From: Diatrype stigma
Taxonomy: Eukaryota > Ascomycota > Sordariomycetes > Xylariales > Diatrypaceae
Assembly: GCA_022225965.2 (NCBI GenBank)
Contig: JAKJXP020000007.1
Location: 62,001 to 126,000 of the forward strand
DNA length: 64,000 nt
Reading direction: 5' to 3'
Under the pieces are notes generated by a model, which did no database searches, had not been told where the DNA came from, and worked only from the letters and a program-made list of their open reading frames with translations. Positions 19,035-31,572 of this stretch are shown here, in pieces (the stretch's first letter is position 1; each line of letters opens with the position of its first letter). The translations under genes and the position numbers were made by a program.

Positions 19035-20474
19035 TCAGTGAACTTGTGCTCCTCCCGGAAGCTCTGTCAACCCTACAGTCTACACGTTAGCTCTGAACCT
19101 AAAGGGGCTTACTTGCACCGACTTACAACCGTCGAGGTCTTCCTGCACGGTCGGCTTCTTAATGCACTGGTTCCCGTTCTGTATCTCCTGATACTCCAGC
19201 TCGGGGCACCTATCGCCGTTGCAGTTCGTGTCCATGGCGATCTGCAGCGCGTCGCCTTTCCAGCCGAACATGTAGTCTCCGTGGTTACCGTAGCCGGTCG
19301 CATCGCCGTAGCTCCAGACGAACGGCTGGGAGCCGTCTTCCGGCCACTCGGACTTGTCGTTGAAAGGCGTCGTGTCCCAGATGACTTCGTAGAACAGCTG
19401 AGGAATTCGGACGGGGTGCGTGGATGGACAGGGGCCGCCGTCCTCGAATGTGCCGCTCTCGGGATATGATATGTGGCTGGCGTGGTCGGGGGAGTCGAGG
19501 TTGACGCCATCCCAGCAACTAGAAAGGTAGCTTAGTTGGCGGTTGTTCCCATAGATTTATACAGTTATATTAATGAACCTACGTTGGGAATCGAAGGTTG
19601 GCCATGATGCCTGCTGGACATGGCTCCTTAGGCATGTCCAATGTCTCGTTAGTTCGCGTCATGGGATCCTGAAGGCAGGTGCTATAATAAATGGCGATAA
19701 GTATTTCAGTCAGAAGCAGTAACTGCATAAAGAGATACAATGTGTGGTGGTGTATCGAGTATTACATCTAGTTGCTACTTGCTAGAAAAGGATCTCCAGT
19801 TCTTAGATACTTACTATGTAAGCTGCCTATACCTCGAGGCTTCTTCCTTGGTGCGGAGCGTCGGATCTCCAACGATCATTCGGAACCCCTAAAAACACTT
19901 TCAGTTGCATGTCGTAGCATATAACCTGTAATTATTCCTCGGCCAGCACGACTTACAGGTTGAAAGGCTGTAACCTTAGTATTGCCATAGCTCGGGATGT
20001 AATACACGGTCATGCCACCGTTGGACTCCTCAAAATACACGTTGCCCTTCTGAGCAACCTGGTGGAACGTCCCATTGCGCGCTCGGAAGAAAAGGACAGC
20101 CGTCCAGTAGTTCGAGAAGTCTTGAGCAAAAGTGCAAGTCGTGCAAGACGCTTCGCTGGGAATGTCCATATCTTCCGGGTACATGGATGCATTGAAAGCA
20201 TTCTAATAGCCACTGAATTAGATAGACGCACACGAAAAGGAGTTTGGGGCACCTGAGAAAGAAAGGGGCGGGGCGTGGAACTTGAAAGAGTGGCATGAAA
20301 GGCACATACTCCGCCGATGATCTGATGGAGATGAGGTGAGCCGATTACACCTGGATTAACTAGAGGATCCAGGCGCTCAATGACGAGTTGGGAACATGAG
20401 AACCGGAGCAAGGCAAAGGCACTCGACGTCAGAGATCCAATGCCCGCCAACACATATAGCCGATTCAATCGCAT
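19035..20474 (-). CDS. DUF1996 secreted protein
   Basis: Secreted fungal protein of unknown biochemical role. Minus-strand exons 20474-20310, 20202-19957, 19888-19815, 19681-19583, 19518-19127, 19072-19035; 337 aa. All five introns (107, 68, 133, 64 and 54 nt) are GT-AG and keep frame. The N-terminal signal peptide is followed by the family signature: RFSCSQLVIERLDPLVNPG, SPHLHQIIGG, CTTCTFAQDFSNYWTAVLFF, GGMTVYYIPSYG, a CWDG...LDSPDHASH block, and YGDATGYGNHGDYMFGWKGD. The C-terminus DGWLTELPGG is recovered only with the donor at 19126 and acceptor at 19073. Paired cysteines suggest disulfides. No WSC domain is fused, unlike some relatives. Start is the first ATG; TTG at 20480 lies upstream. 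Confidence 0.9.
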
Positions 20475-23400
20475 TCTCAATATAGAGGCTTCAAATGGTC
20501 ATAGGGTGATTTGTGTCAGCCGATTTTCTATTCCACATCGTAAATAACAGTGGAAAACACTAGAAAGTATGAGCAGCTCTATGGTGGACATCTCTGTGCC
20601 AGATATCTGAGGTCTAGTAGCGAAGCTAGCAATGTCAACTGCCGTGGCCAAGAGTGCGGCTTAATATATCATCGTGGTAGCCGGGTCCTAGTCCATGCAG
20701 TCTTCAGTATACAGACCAATCAGTGTTGACATCCATGTAAGATTTTATCAAAAAGTCATTTACATATTTTATACACCTGCGAAACCGGTGCAACGAATCG
20801 AAGGGTGTACCGTAGACGCATATGAGCCCAATACTTATCAGAGTCGACCAACTTCCATAGGTTGGCATTTGATGATGGTAGCAGTTCAATCACATGAACC
20901 AATGACTGAAGGAACTTCATATACGAATATATCAGCGATGACACCCTGGGTGGGATTCTGAGGAAGTTCCACATATTACATGCGCCTCGTGGAGTCCTCA
21001 GGCCACAGCGAAGGTAAAGAAGGCACGGTAAGAAACGTACTGAAAGCATAAAGTAAATATAGTCCAAGATCAGATCAGAGTGTAGCTCACATGATGCGGT
21101 GCTGTCTCGAGTAGTCGGGTTCATACTTCAATTGTCTACCACATGTTTCGGACAATGATCACCGCCGCAAAGTAAGCGGCCTATATTTATAACACGCAGT
21201 GCTCCTCTTCATTCAAGTTCTGATGCCCTCTTCCATCTCCATTTGTTAGTCATATTCTGTGTCTCAAGTCGATGATCAAAGGATCCGAAGACGTCAGCCG
21301 GGATAACGTTCCTCAAGACATGCACTGAAGCGTACTTCAACAACTAGTTATATGAACTATAAATAGACGTCGCATATCTCCAGCGAATACACCGCTTTCC
21401 GGTGTGGAGAAAGAGTTACGCGTGACATCTTATAACCATCGCGCGGAGAGATAGGAAAAAGGGGCAGGAGTCATATAGACCCAAGCCCCCAGCCACTAAG
21501 GTGTAGCCAATGGAAGGCCAGCCGAAGTAGCACGAGTGTTCAGGATTCCCTTCCCGTCCCAACTTACCATTTAGCTCTATGATGAGTCGATACCTGGTGG
21601 TGGAAACATAGTCATAGATCCAGAATTGCTCGCCTCAGTGCTGTATAAACTGCCATTTCCTCGTAGTCCCCAGGAAATGGCATGACACACTGATGTAGCA
21701 CGTAAGACTTTAGTAGATTATCGTCACGTTTCAGAATGTTCAAAATGAATAGATTAGGTTGAATTATTTTAAACTGTATTCACACGAAATGATAAAAGAG
21801 CGTTGACTGACCCAGCTTGGTTACGAATGTATTAAGCATAAATAATAGAATGGTCAAACCATTCCTGCCATAGCTTTATCGTTCTACAGAAGTTTGGTCA
21901 CTTGACCAGCGTAGGTCAGCCTTTACACTGCAGCAGAAATCCACTGACATGAATCATATACCGTGACTTGGAAAGAGCGTGGAGAATATTAGGAACAGGT
22001 TTAATTCCATATACCGTAGTCTTTTGGGCCATGCAGGATTCTTGAAAGCATTAAGTCAACCGTCATGGAAAGCCCTGGTTGAGGAAACTGTCGAGGTGTT
22101 CTAACTAACGAACTCCCACCGAATCATACACGCAGTTACGATACTGTTAACCGATCACCTGCCGCATATGACCAGCTTTATTGAAGTTTCCAGCCATGAG
22201 GCAATAGGAACTGTACTTTGATGAGCACGTCTTAAGCGACGGCCTTCGCGGATGGCGGAAAGGCACGAGGCGTGGAAGTGGGACTACCTACTAGTTCTTA
22301 GTGTTACAGGCTTGGTCATCCTGATGTTCTGAAATTCATATGCATTGCCACTCGAAAGATCGAGGCCTACGTACTACGTAGGACTATAGTAGCGGCTTTG
22401 CCCGATGCGGAAGCCAGATCACAACATCGCTCTATTCCTAGTTAAGCACGTAAGGATGACATACATATCGGGAGCCTCGATAGCGCAAACTAGTCGTTAC
22501 ATAGTGCCCCTAAAGGTATCACTAGTCAGCATGAGGCTTTCCAAAGATAAGCAAACTGTATGCACCTATCTATACTGAGGCAAGTCAGGGGTCAGTTTGA
22601 GACCTGCTATGCATTCTTTGAGTGGTTGGGTCTATCTCTCCAGCTTCCATCTACCTGTCAATGACAAAGGCAACATAAAACCTATGCCCATTATGGAATA
22701 AGTCCCGTCGACCAATCGTCAAGTATAGTGACAGGCAAGATACTCAAAAGAAATCGTTTCGGAAATGTTTAAAGGGGTTGCTTTCTTTGCATAATGTATA
22801 GTCGCGTGCTTCCAATAAGCTTACCCACAGCTAATGTCGTAGGCAAACCAACATTTGCAATATCATTTCTATGCTGGTGTTCTGTTAGAGGAAAGTATTT
22901 GACCTTGCCGACTTATATCAATCTCAAATTTGTGAACACACAGACACCATGCCCAACTTTAGTATGAATTATATATATCTTCAGCACCCTCGTTGCATTC
23001 CACCTGGCGCAGTATCCTGGTAATAATAAGGGAATAAATATATCGTACTATTAGTTCAACTTACATACGCCGATCTTTCGTTAGATCCTTTCACCCTTGT
23101 GCTGTGCCCTGCTAGTTGCCATCGGTCTTCAATACCGTACGCGTTCGGACTTCGAGACGGTGGTCTTCGATACCAGGACGGCATCTAATTCATCTCGGAT
23201 ATACACCTTGTACTGCTCCACCATATACATGTGTATAGGGCTGTAGTACATAAAGGATCGCCTTTGTATGTACGTGCGGGACACGTTTTCTTCCTGGAGC
23301 CACTACGAACTTCACCAGCGGTTATGGCGGCGGAATTGTTAATGCATACTACCCCTGTAGGTAACCTTGCGATCTTAGAATGCTATTACCGGAACGTGAC

Positions 23401-23850
23401 CAGGCTGGCCAGGCCAGGTAAAGCTATCGACAGCGCTATGGCTTGATGCCAACAGTTAGCCTTATCACTGATATTTGGGTTTATGCTAGCAAAAGTGATT
23501 ATTGAAAGCATTTCCCGACCAGTAAATAACGGGCGCGGCTTTACCTATAGGTACTGCTTGTCAGATAAACGCCGTACGCCTCTGCCGCACTTCGTCGTGG
23601 CCATCTGGTTTTGGGCTTCAATAACGCTGGAAGTGAGATCGTAAACTGGCATCGTGGTTATGTGCGACGTATTGAAGCTGCATTTCCGAAATGGGTTAAA
23701 CCCCATCTTAGAATCCATATGCGTACCGCACGGCCGAAAGCCAAGAACCTCCGCCTAGCCAGGGCCAGGACGACATTCTTGGGACACCGGGGGTGGGGGA
23801 CGTTCTTGTCTGTCAACTTGGTCAGGACATGGGTCTGCGAAGTACTTCGT

Positions 23851-23893
<43 letters not shown>

Positions 23894-26423
23894 NNNNNNN
23901 GGTGTCGTCCTCCCATAGTTTAATCACGTTGGTACCATCTGCAAGTCCTATGATGGCTATTATAGTAGAACACCGCCTCGACAGAATATACGATCGGGAA
24001 ACATGACAATCATGGGCCGGGCGATAGTCCTTATAAAGAGCACGCGTCATCATCATCAAATGGAGTTGTGGTAGGTCATAGAAAAAGATTGGTTATAGTT
24101 GCCCAATGCTTCAAAAGGAAACAAAAGAACTTAACATCCTCTTTTCCACCAATGCCGATCATACACACAGCGAGCTAGACGCATGGTTAGGTGTGTCAAC
24201 TAACCACATGGCTGCCGGTACATATCTCGAGGTGACTGGTGCGCATGGGGTTCAGATCGTACCTACGTATGCATTCGTACTTCGTACATACCTCGTGAGC
24301 AATACAACCCTCGGTATAATACGTCCTCAGCCGGACCTTCAGGCTAAAGAAGCATTCGGCGGGGAAGTGTGCCTCATGCAAGTTAATACACTGATGACTG
24401 ACATAACAGCTAACCCCCGCCAAAGTCATAGCATTCAGGGCGCCTCGGACTACCTCAAAATCATGATAGTGCCCCTGACATCAACACAGTTTTAGTTAAT
24501 TGCCATCACCTATCTTAGCTGATCGTAAATACAATGACATGACCACATCGCATGCAGTGAGCTGACAGACACCCTTGCTCATTCCCCGCAAAGTAGCTTG
24601 AGTGTTCCGGTAAAGTGGGAGATGAAGTTTGATGCACCCAGGGACCCAGGGGCCCCGAACTATACTATAAATCGATGGTTATATGTCGTCTCCACAGCTG
24701 CCAACACGAACAAAGTCGATGCTTACGATAAACAGCATTCTAGCGTATCATAATCAAATCTGGGACACAAGGGCCTACGTTATGACAATTGCCCGGAAAC
24801 TCCGATGTAGAGGCGCCAGGCAGAGGTCACCACCAAGGAACTAACGTACAATAGCCGCATCGTCCATGCGATAAGTATTCGTACAGACAAGCCCTTCCAA
24901 TGCATGGGCTCTAGGTTTTGGTGCATAGTAGACAAGCAAGCAAGATTCACATCGGACTCGAAGTCACGAGTCTCTGCCTTTATTATACTAGATGCGGCAC
25001 GGCAGCGCTAAGTTAGGATGACACAAATGCGGCGTGGAAGAAAGAAAAAAAAAACCCCCCATGTCAATCGGTGTTCACTAGTGATATCTTGCGCCGAAAC
25101 GCGACTAGCCAATGTCTGTGCTGCGAGATGTGATATGATCGCGTGGTAGCCGGTCTCCTGGAGATAGCCACCATGAAGCCGTCGATGATTCTTTCCAATG
25201 GAACTCCAACGGAGCGGAGAGTGCTATCCGTATGAAGTAAACAGATCATCCCAATATGCACTGCTACGTCGTACAGCAATCACGTGAGCAGGAAGGCCGA
25301 GAGGAGGACAACTCTGTGCACATGCAGCCACCCGCGCTGTAGTTATCTAAGACAGTGACCGAACGCTCGCTCCGGCCAGGCCACCATCGTCATGGGATTG
25401 GCATCATTTGTCATGCAGCGGTAGGGCTTCGCGAGCCCAAAGGAGAATTCAATCGGGTTATCCTGACCGATGCGGCAGGGGTCGCCGTCCTGTTAGCCCA
25501 AACAATCTCCGTCGGGGGTGGCCCCTCGTGAGGGAAGCTCCTCCGCCGTCTCTTCCCCTTACCCAAATGCTATCTAGTTTCACAAAGACCCAGCGATGGC
25601 GATAGCCCTGCCCACATTCATTCCGGGCGGTGTTGGCGTTGGTCTCTCCGGATCCACACAGACTATGTTCCCCGTAGCGACGGCTTCTCGACGGCTTCTC
25701 GACGGACTGCTCGCAAGTGCTGACAAGTCTGGCGGTTCGCAATCCCCATCCCGTCATTAGCTGCCCCATCATAAATCGTAATCTCTATTCTGCATTTGGA
25801 ATTTCGATCTCTGGCCATGTGGAACCCACGGTTGTTCTCAGACCCTCGAGCTGGGTAACTAATTCTTAGCCCTGTTGGACGGGCCTGCCGCTCTGCTAGA
25901 AGCTAGTCCATGCTACTGACTCGGCTATAGCTAGCCTCCGTTAAGTTGTTCGTGCGCTTGCGCTGCGGTTTTCTGTCGTACTATGTAGTCTCTATTCGGG
26001 TTAATGCCAGAGAGCTGCGCTGCATTGAAGGGAAGGGGAAACGATAAGGCTAATAGTGTTTTGGGAGGAGAAGGGCGAACCAGTTCGTCGGGTCTTGTCT
26101 TGAGGGCCCCTGACGAATCGAACTTAACAACTTATATTCTACACTTACAAACACATCACATCAAAGCGCACCGCATTGCATTCGCTACTTACTCCCATTC
26201 GCCGCCTATGACGGTCACGGCACCGCTCTATTCATGGACGTCCCTATAATCGCCTGGAGCTCGATTGGACGACGGCCGACGGGGCAACTGTATTGCTGAG
26301 CACTGTTGTCACGCTGCTGCCGCCGATTGTACGACGACGACGACGACGAAAGGGAAGACGAAGACGACAACGACAACGCCGACGACGGCGTCGGCTAGTA
26401 CTGGCACCGGCACTAACATAAGC
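20475..26423. other. gene-poor region with assembly gap
   Basis: Nearly 6 kb in which I can support no gene. Base composition is lower in GC than the flanking genes. Isolated frames (for example 24106-24495 plus, 129 aa, and 20756-21124 minus, 122 aa) show no motif, signal peptide or repeat. A G homopolymer and 7 Ns occur at 23851-23900, and an A-run followed by a C-run at about 25043-25060. The last 150 bases (26330-26400) are a CGA/ACGACGA simple repeat just before the rhodopsin-like gene. It may hold decayed mobile DNA or long noncoding transcripts, but no terminal repeats or transposase motifs were recognised. Confidence 0.5.
23851..23900. other. 43-nt G homopolymer followed by 7-N gap
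   Basis: Forty-three consecutive G at 23851-23893, then seven N and two more G. This is most likely an assembly join or read-end artefact rather than a resolved biological tract; the true sequence and length across this point are unknown. Confidence 0.9.
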
Positions 26424-27889
26424 ATGGCATCGGACTTGGTGTACCTGCCAGTCCTGAACTCTGTGCGCGCCGAACTCATAATCAACTGCATTGTCGCCGT
26501 GCTCGTGTTAGCGGTGGTGGGCCTAAGAATCCTGGGACGTCGTCTCGGCCCCGGTTTAGGATGGGATGATGCTTTGATCCTGGGTGCAACGGTATGGAAC
26601 CCCAATCGATCAATCGATCAAACAATGGCATTACGTGGGCGATTGCTAACAGTTTTGCAGCCTCTCGCGCTTATGCTACTAGCTGCGCATGGACTGAGTA
26701 TGTGACATGATATCCGCCAAGTAGAAGAACGAGAATATTAATTGTGGTGAACAGTGACACGAATAGGAAGTGGTTACGATATGCATGAGCATCCAGAACG
26801 TAAGTAACAGTCTGCCTTGCAGTGCAGAGAACGAACCCCAATCTGGTTGGACCCTTCGTCGTTTGCTTCGCCTATGCGCGACATATTTAGCCAAGCGACG
26901 AGACAATTGGAGCTTCTGCTAACTTCGATGCTCGCCAGTCCTCCAAAACTTCCAATATATCAGCAAGGTTATCTACGGCGCGCAGATCGCATACGTGCTT
27001 TCGCTCTCGGTGATCAAGATGAGCATGCTGAGCTTCTTCCTCCGCGTTTTCGTGACATCATTCCTGCACAGCGCCGCCAAGTTCATGTTGGTCTTCGTGG
27101 CGCTCTGGATGGTATCCTACCTATGCGCCTGCATTTTCCTCTGCCACCCGATCTCGGCACAATGGACCGGACAAGGCACGTGTGGCTCGTACGTTCCGAT
27201 GATCCAATCCTTGATCTCGACAAACATCATCAGCGACCTAGTCATCATGTCGTTACCCATGTATAGTATATGGAGTTTGCAAACGCGGAAAACCGAAAAG
27301 ATTGGCATCACGTCCTGTTTTGCTCTAGGTCTTGCGTATGATCATCATCCACCCTTTCAGGAGATAGGGGGAAATGCTAACTTGTCTACATAGCGTTGTT
27401 GTCGCCGCTACATGTCGGCTCGTCTACATCTCCTCGGTCCTCCGGAACGACAATATCACGGTCACTTTGGGAACCATCACGTTCCTGCTTACGCTCGAGC
27501 CGAATCTGGCGATCCTATGCGTCAGCATCCCGATGCTTCGGCCGCTCTATGCCATGTATCGAAAACGATCGGGGGGCTCTCGACTGGAGGAATTGGAAGA
27601 AGGGGGAAACAGCAAGTATGCAAATAGTAAAAGTCGATCGGGCGGACGGAGCCACATGGGGACAACAACATCGCGCAACCACGTCGAGACCAACGCAACA
27701 TGGGAAATGGAGGACTTCTACCGCCCCGATGTGATAACGCACGACACGACCGTGACTGGGCCAGAAGGAGAGTCTACGCCGGGAGACGAGTCCGGGTCGG
27801 AGAAGAATCTGACAACTTCGACGAGCGAGCCGCAGAATTCAAAGGGCGCAATAAGGGTCGAGACGGTGTGGACCATGACACGGAGCTGA
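26424..27889 (+). CDS. fungal rhodopsin-like 7-TM integral membrane protein
   Basis: Seven-transmembrane protein of the fungal rhodopsin-domain family (SAT4/PTH11-like integral membrane proteins); function unknown, sometimes proposed as receptors. Exons 26424-26591, 26661-26697, 26755-26799, 26939-27335, 27394-27889; 380 aa; introns 69, 57, 139 and 58 nt. Start at the ATG of MASDLVYLP; the frame upstream lacks ATG and is a Thr-rich simple repeat. Family landmarks in order: GWDDALIL after TM1; GSGYDMHEHPELLQNF across the short exons; IKMSMLSFFLRVF in TM3; QWTGQGTCG loop; STNIISDLVIMSLPM in TM5; EKIGITSCFALGLA in TM6; LEPNLAILCVSIPMLRPLY in TM7. A cytosolic tail of about 110 residues is Ser/Thr/Gly/Glu-rich. 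The two tiny exons (37 and 45 nt) are required to keep the family sequence. Confidence 0.88.
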
Positions 27890-29269
27890 GGAGCACGAAA
27901 CGACCACGACACGGAGCGGTACCAATAGAGCGGCGTTCGGGGCGACCTAAAATTTCCTTCGGTAGACGAAATGAAAGCCGGGAAAGCCATTGTCTCTTTT
28001 CATATCAGCGACGAAAGTGTATATACAACTAATTACGGCCCATGATACCTTCAACCTACCTATTTTCAATTCAGGCTGCCTCTGCGGCAGGGCCGGGGGG
28101 CCTGCCTAGCTTCACTTCAATATTTCGTATCATTCGTGAGAGCGGATATAACCGTTTCTTACCACTACGGACCTTGCCTCTTACATGTCTTGGTTTACAA
28201 GAACCCCGGGTGCATATCTTCCAACATCGACTTATTAGACGCCCCTTTCAAGCAGACATACCGATACAATATAGCTTACAGCATTACTAGCATTATTTGG
28301 GGTGAGTTTACGACGGAAGCCGTTCCGATCTTGCTAGGCGTTCCTTACTAGTGTTATCCGTTGATTGATTGTCGCTAATCAATAGGCTAGACAGGATCTC
28401 GACTTTGACCTTCGCTGGTTAGTTGAGAGTCCCCGGAAACCTTGAAAAGGAGCTGGCAGTTATCTGAGAACTAAGCGAGTCGTGCGCAGCCATTCAAGGA
28501 AGAACCAAGTTCCAACTACTGGTTCTTGACCATGACACCGCCGCTGCCCCATAGTCTAGAGCGATAGTTTCTTTAGCTTCAAGTCCTACCCGCCCGGGAC
28601 ATTTGTCTTCCGTGCTTAGGCCCAGTGGACAACGAAGTTACGGATATGACGCACTTGCCGACCTGCTGCCTTTGGAAGGGCCTGGGTTTCATGATCTGTC
28701 CCTGAGATATTGTTTACTCACAGGGATTAGGAACGACCGTGGACTGGAGAAGAGGAAATTCCAAGCCGCAGTCAATCTCAATGTTGTCAGGAGCCAGAGC
28801 GAGAGAACTTATCAGGAAACAACAACAGCAATACCCACCAATTCTGCCGGCAGGCATGCTGCGTGTTTCGAGGGACACATGGATACAGCAATATCCACGA
28901 CAGAACACCCGACTCAAGAATCGCCCATGCTCAACCCTGATAGCACCACGGCCCCTTCACTGGCTTCTTGCGATACGCTAGCCCATACACATCCATAGCC
29001 GTCTCAATGGGGATGTAGCCAGTTTCCACGTGATACTTTAAGGAGTTGCTGGAAGCCGAGGATAACGATCGGGCGTAAGGACATGGTGGTAATTTGGAAG
29101 AAGCTTTAAAGGGGCGTTTTGTTACACTATGATATGACAAATCCGAGGTTTAAATACCCGACTTCCTCCGTCCCTAGGCCCCTCCCCCCGTCCTCGACAA
29201 TGGAATATCACTACACTGCTCACAGTATCCCTTCCCGTGACTTCGGACCCGGTGCCTACGCCCCGTATT
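27890..29269. other. intergenic
   Basis: No supported gene. A plus-strand open frame at 28603-28998 begins at TTG and has no recognised features. Confidence 0.5.
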
Positions 29270-29515
29270 CTACACCGCTGTGCTGGCAGGCCGCTCCCGC
29301 CGCTCGCGGTGTTGCCTCACATACCTCCATATAAGGACGACTAATCCCAGAACAAAGATACCAATCACGAGAAATAACAGTACATCGAATATTACCAGCA
29401 TCTTTCCGTCCTCGTGTATCAAACGGGCATTGTGCCTGGAAACGGCGCCGGTGGTAGAGGCTGCGGTTGAGGCTGCCGATGACCCCTGAAATGCGTGCGG
29501 GTGTAACGGAGCCAT
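29270..29515 (-). CDS. small single-pass membrane protein, array member 1
   Basis: 81-aa open frame with an ATG start. Residues 1-38 are Ala/Ser/His-rich. A strong hydrophobic segment follows (from about residue 39, MLVIFDVLLFLVIGIFVLGL), then a positively charged tail (WRYVRQHRERRERP). The basic tail suggests a type III or signal-anchor orientation with the C-terminus in the cytosol. No family recognised. It is the first of three minus-strand single-TM small proteins in 2.8 kb. An AG just before the ATG (TTACAG) leaves open an upstream exon. Hydrophobicity and strand context support it, but coding status is inferred. Confidence 0.45.
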   Translation of the reverse strand: MAPLHPHAFQGSSAASTAASTTGAVSRHNARLIHEDGKMLVIFDVLLFLVIGIFVLGLVVLIWRYVRQHRERRERPASTAV

Positions 29516-30564
29516 TGTTGCTGTAAGATCCGTATTTATCGTGCCTAGATGCCTGCCGCGTGTAAGAACGATGTCTGATAGAGAGAGATACAGCCAATAT
29601 GAGCGCTGAATATGAGATTACCTGATCCAGGGGGGCAGATGAAATGAACGTGAGGGACTGATTCACAACTACCGGGCAAACCCACTTGCGTTTGTATGGA
29701 CCAATGCGGTGATAGCTTCCAAGCGACCAAGCTTCTTATGGTGTGAATCAATGCTTCGAAGGACGATAACGAAAATTATTCTGTGGCTTCTGGTACTACT
29801 AAGGTACGGGGTGATATAAAGCAGTAAGCAGAAAGTCGACTTCGGACTCAGGGGCTGGGCTGGAAGGAGCTTTTAACAATCGATATGTTGGTTCGCTATC
29901 GAGTTGATACACCGATGGGAACAAAGAACTCCCAAGCCCAAATGGTCGTGCGGCCAACAGCGTTATATATTCTTCTGCGCCTATGACTCAAGGCCAGTGA
30001 ATCACCAACATATGGGTAGTAACGTGCCGAACTTGCGCCATTCCACGTATGTAATGTATAAGACCATAGATGGCGATTCACTGGACCAAAGGGACGATAG
30101 CACATAAAGCTCAGTGGTATTCTTCGTACGAAAGTAGTGGAAACATCTCACTTTCTACGGCACAGGTTGTAGCATCAGCTGTGTTTGGTGGATGCTGGTA
30201 ACCTATATGCCTTATCTCATTATTCCAGGCTCGTTGATACCGACCTTTTGATACCCCTTGTAGGAACCGATGCCAGAGTACTAGAAGGAATTTGTTGACC
30301 ATAGCATCATCCTGTAAGTTTGGGCAAGTCATGTTGTTTCACTGCCTTGGAAACCACTATTGTTATATGTGTGTACTAGGATGGAAAACGCTACAAGTTT
30401 GCAATACAAGGGAACCAGCCCTTCTCCTGCAAGGGACAACAACAACCCCTCTACCCAGAACTCCATCATGCCCTCCATCTATCATTGATATCATACCCGT
30501 CCTTGACCACGCCATATCCCACGTGTAGTGTTCAACAAAAAGCCAGCATTCCCACGTGACCCGT
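29516..30564. other. intergenic within single-TM gene array
   Basis: About 1 kb with no supported gene; presumed promoter of the downstream minus-strand small gene. Confidence 0.45.
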
Positions 30565-30822
30565 CTACCGATACAAGGACCGCTGTGATGAGTCCTGCCC
30601 CGCGAGGAAGTCACGGTCAGAGTCAGAGTCGCTTGCCTTCGTGATATCCTCGGATCTAGAAGAGCTTCCGCGACGACTGTGGGTACGATGGCATCCGTAT
30701 GCCATAAGCGAAATGATGGGTATGATGATGATGACGACTATAAGAGCGGCAGTGGCCGTGGCAGACAGCCCCCCAATCGTGAGTTCGTCCCGGCGACTCA
30801 AAAGAATATCTTTGGTGGGCAT
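30565..30822 (-). CDS. small single-pass membrane protein, array member 2
   Basis: 85 aa from the ATG at 30822 (the frame extends upstream to 30945 only from a TTG). A short N-terminus (MPTKDILLSRRDELTIGG) is followed by a transmembrane segment at about residues 20-45 (ATAALIVVIIIIPIISLMAY), then a cytosolic-type tail with basic RTHSRRG and an acidic Ser/Asp run (ASDSDSDRDF). No family recognised. Architecture resembles the neighbours: short N-terminus, one TM, basic juxtamembrane patch, short polar tail. The Ser/Asp-rich tail would suit casein kinase 2 phosphorylation. Confidence 0.5.
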   Translation of the reverse strand: MPTKDILLSRRDELTIGGLSATATAALIVVIIIIPIISLMAYGCHRTHSRRGSSSRSEDITKASDSDSDRDFLAGQDSSQRSLYR

Positions 30823-31572
30823 GATGGCGGTATCGCCGATTCGCTTTACTCGATTCCTTAACGGAGTTAGATGTACCCAAATGCTTGCGTCTGCTTGTCG
30901 TACCTGAATACTGAGACTGTGTGAGGTTCGGTATAGTATTTTCAATGATCGACGTGTCTCATTGTCAGGGTAGGCGGCTAGAGAGCTAGCCAGGCTAGAG
31001 GCTATCGGGGGATCAAGGCTAGCAACAAGCCGTTGTCGTTCGAAAGATCGAGGGTGTATTGGCGATCGTACGTGCTCGATGTAGCTATGCTATAGGATAA
31101 TACCAAAAAGTACAAGCTTTATCAATAGGCAATGGTGTACTGATTATGGGGGACAGCTATGTCGTCCATGCGAAGCCACGCCGAACTGGCATAGTTTTAT
31201 GGGAGAGAATATTGTGATGTGGATGGAGGCTGTAACAAAGAATTATGGCCCGGGAGGAGGACAAAGAAGATGCCACCCCGTCGTCGGGAATGTAGCACTT
31301 GACCCCACCAACCAAGGACTCGATCAGAGTTAATTGAGAACAAAGAGTACTACCATGATTTATTTCGGTGTGACCAGCTAACAAACCAATGCACGTGCCT
31401 CCCTACCGAGCCGGATTGTACCGTACCTTGCAAGAAAAGGAGAGTGTATAATCCCACCAGCTAACCATGATACTTTCATTATCATTAGCTATTCCCTCCA
31501 GCATTACATTAGCCACACCATCCATCATATCCCTGTCATTCCTTACTGAGAAGGGTAGTCCTTGATGATTTC
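30823..31572. other. intergenic within single-TM gene array
   Basis: No gene supported; presumed promoter of array member 2 and 3' flank of member 3. Confidence 0.45.

Noticed and set aside
24106..24495. 129-aa ATG-started frame in the gene-poor region
   Set aside because: No signal, TM segment, repeat or recognisable motif, and composition does not differ from its surroundings.
26265..26423. N-terminal Thr-rich extension of the rhodopsin-like protein
   Set aside because: No ATG in that extension, and it is an ACGACG simple repeat; the family start fits the ATG at 26424.
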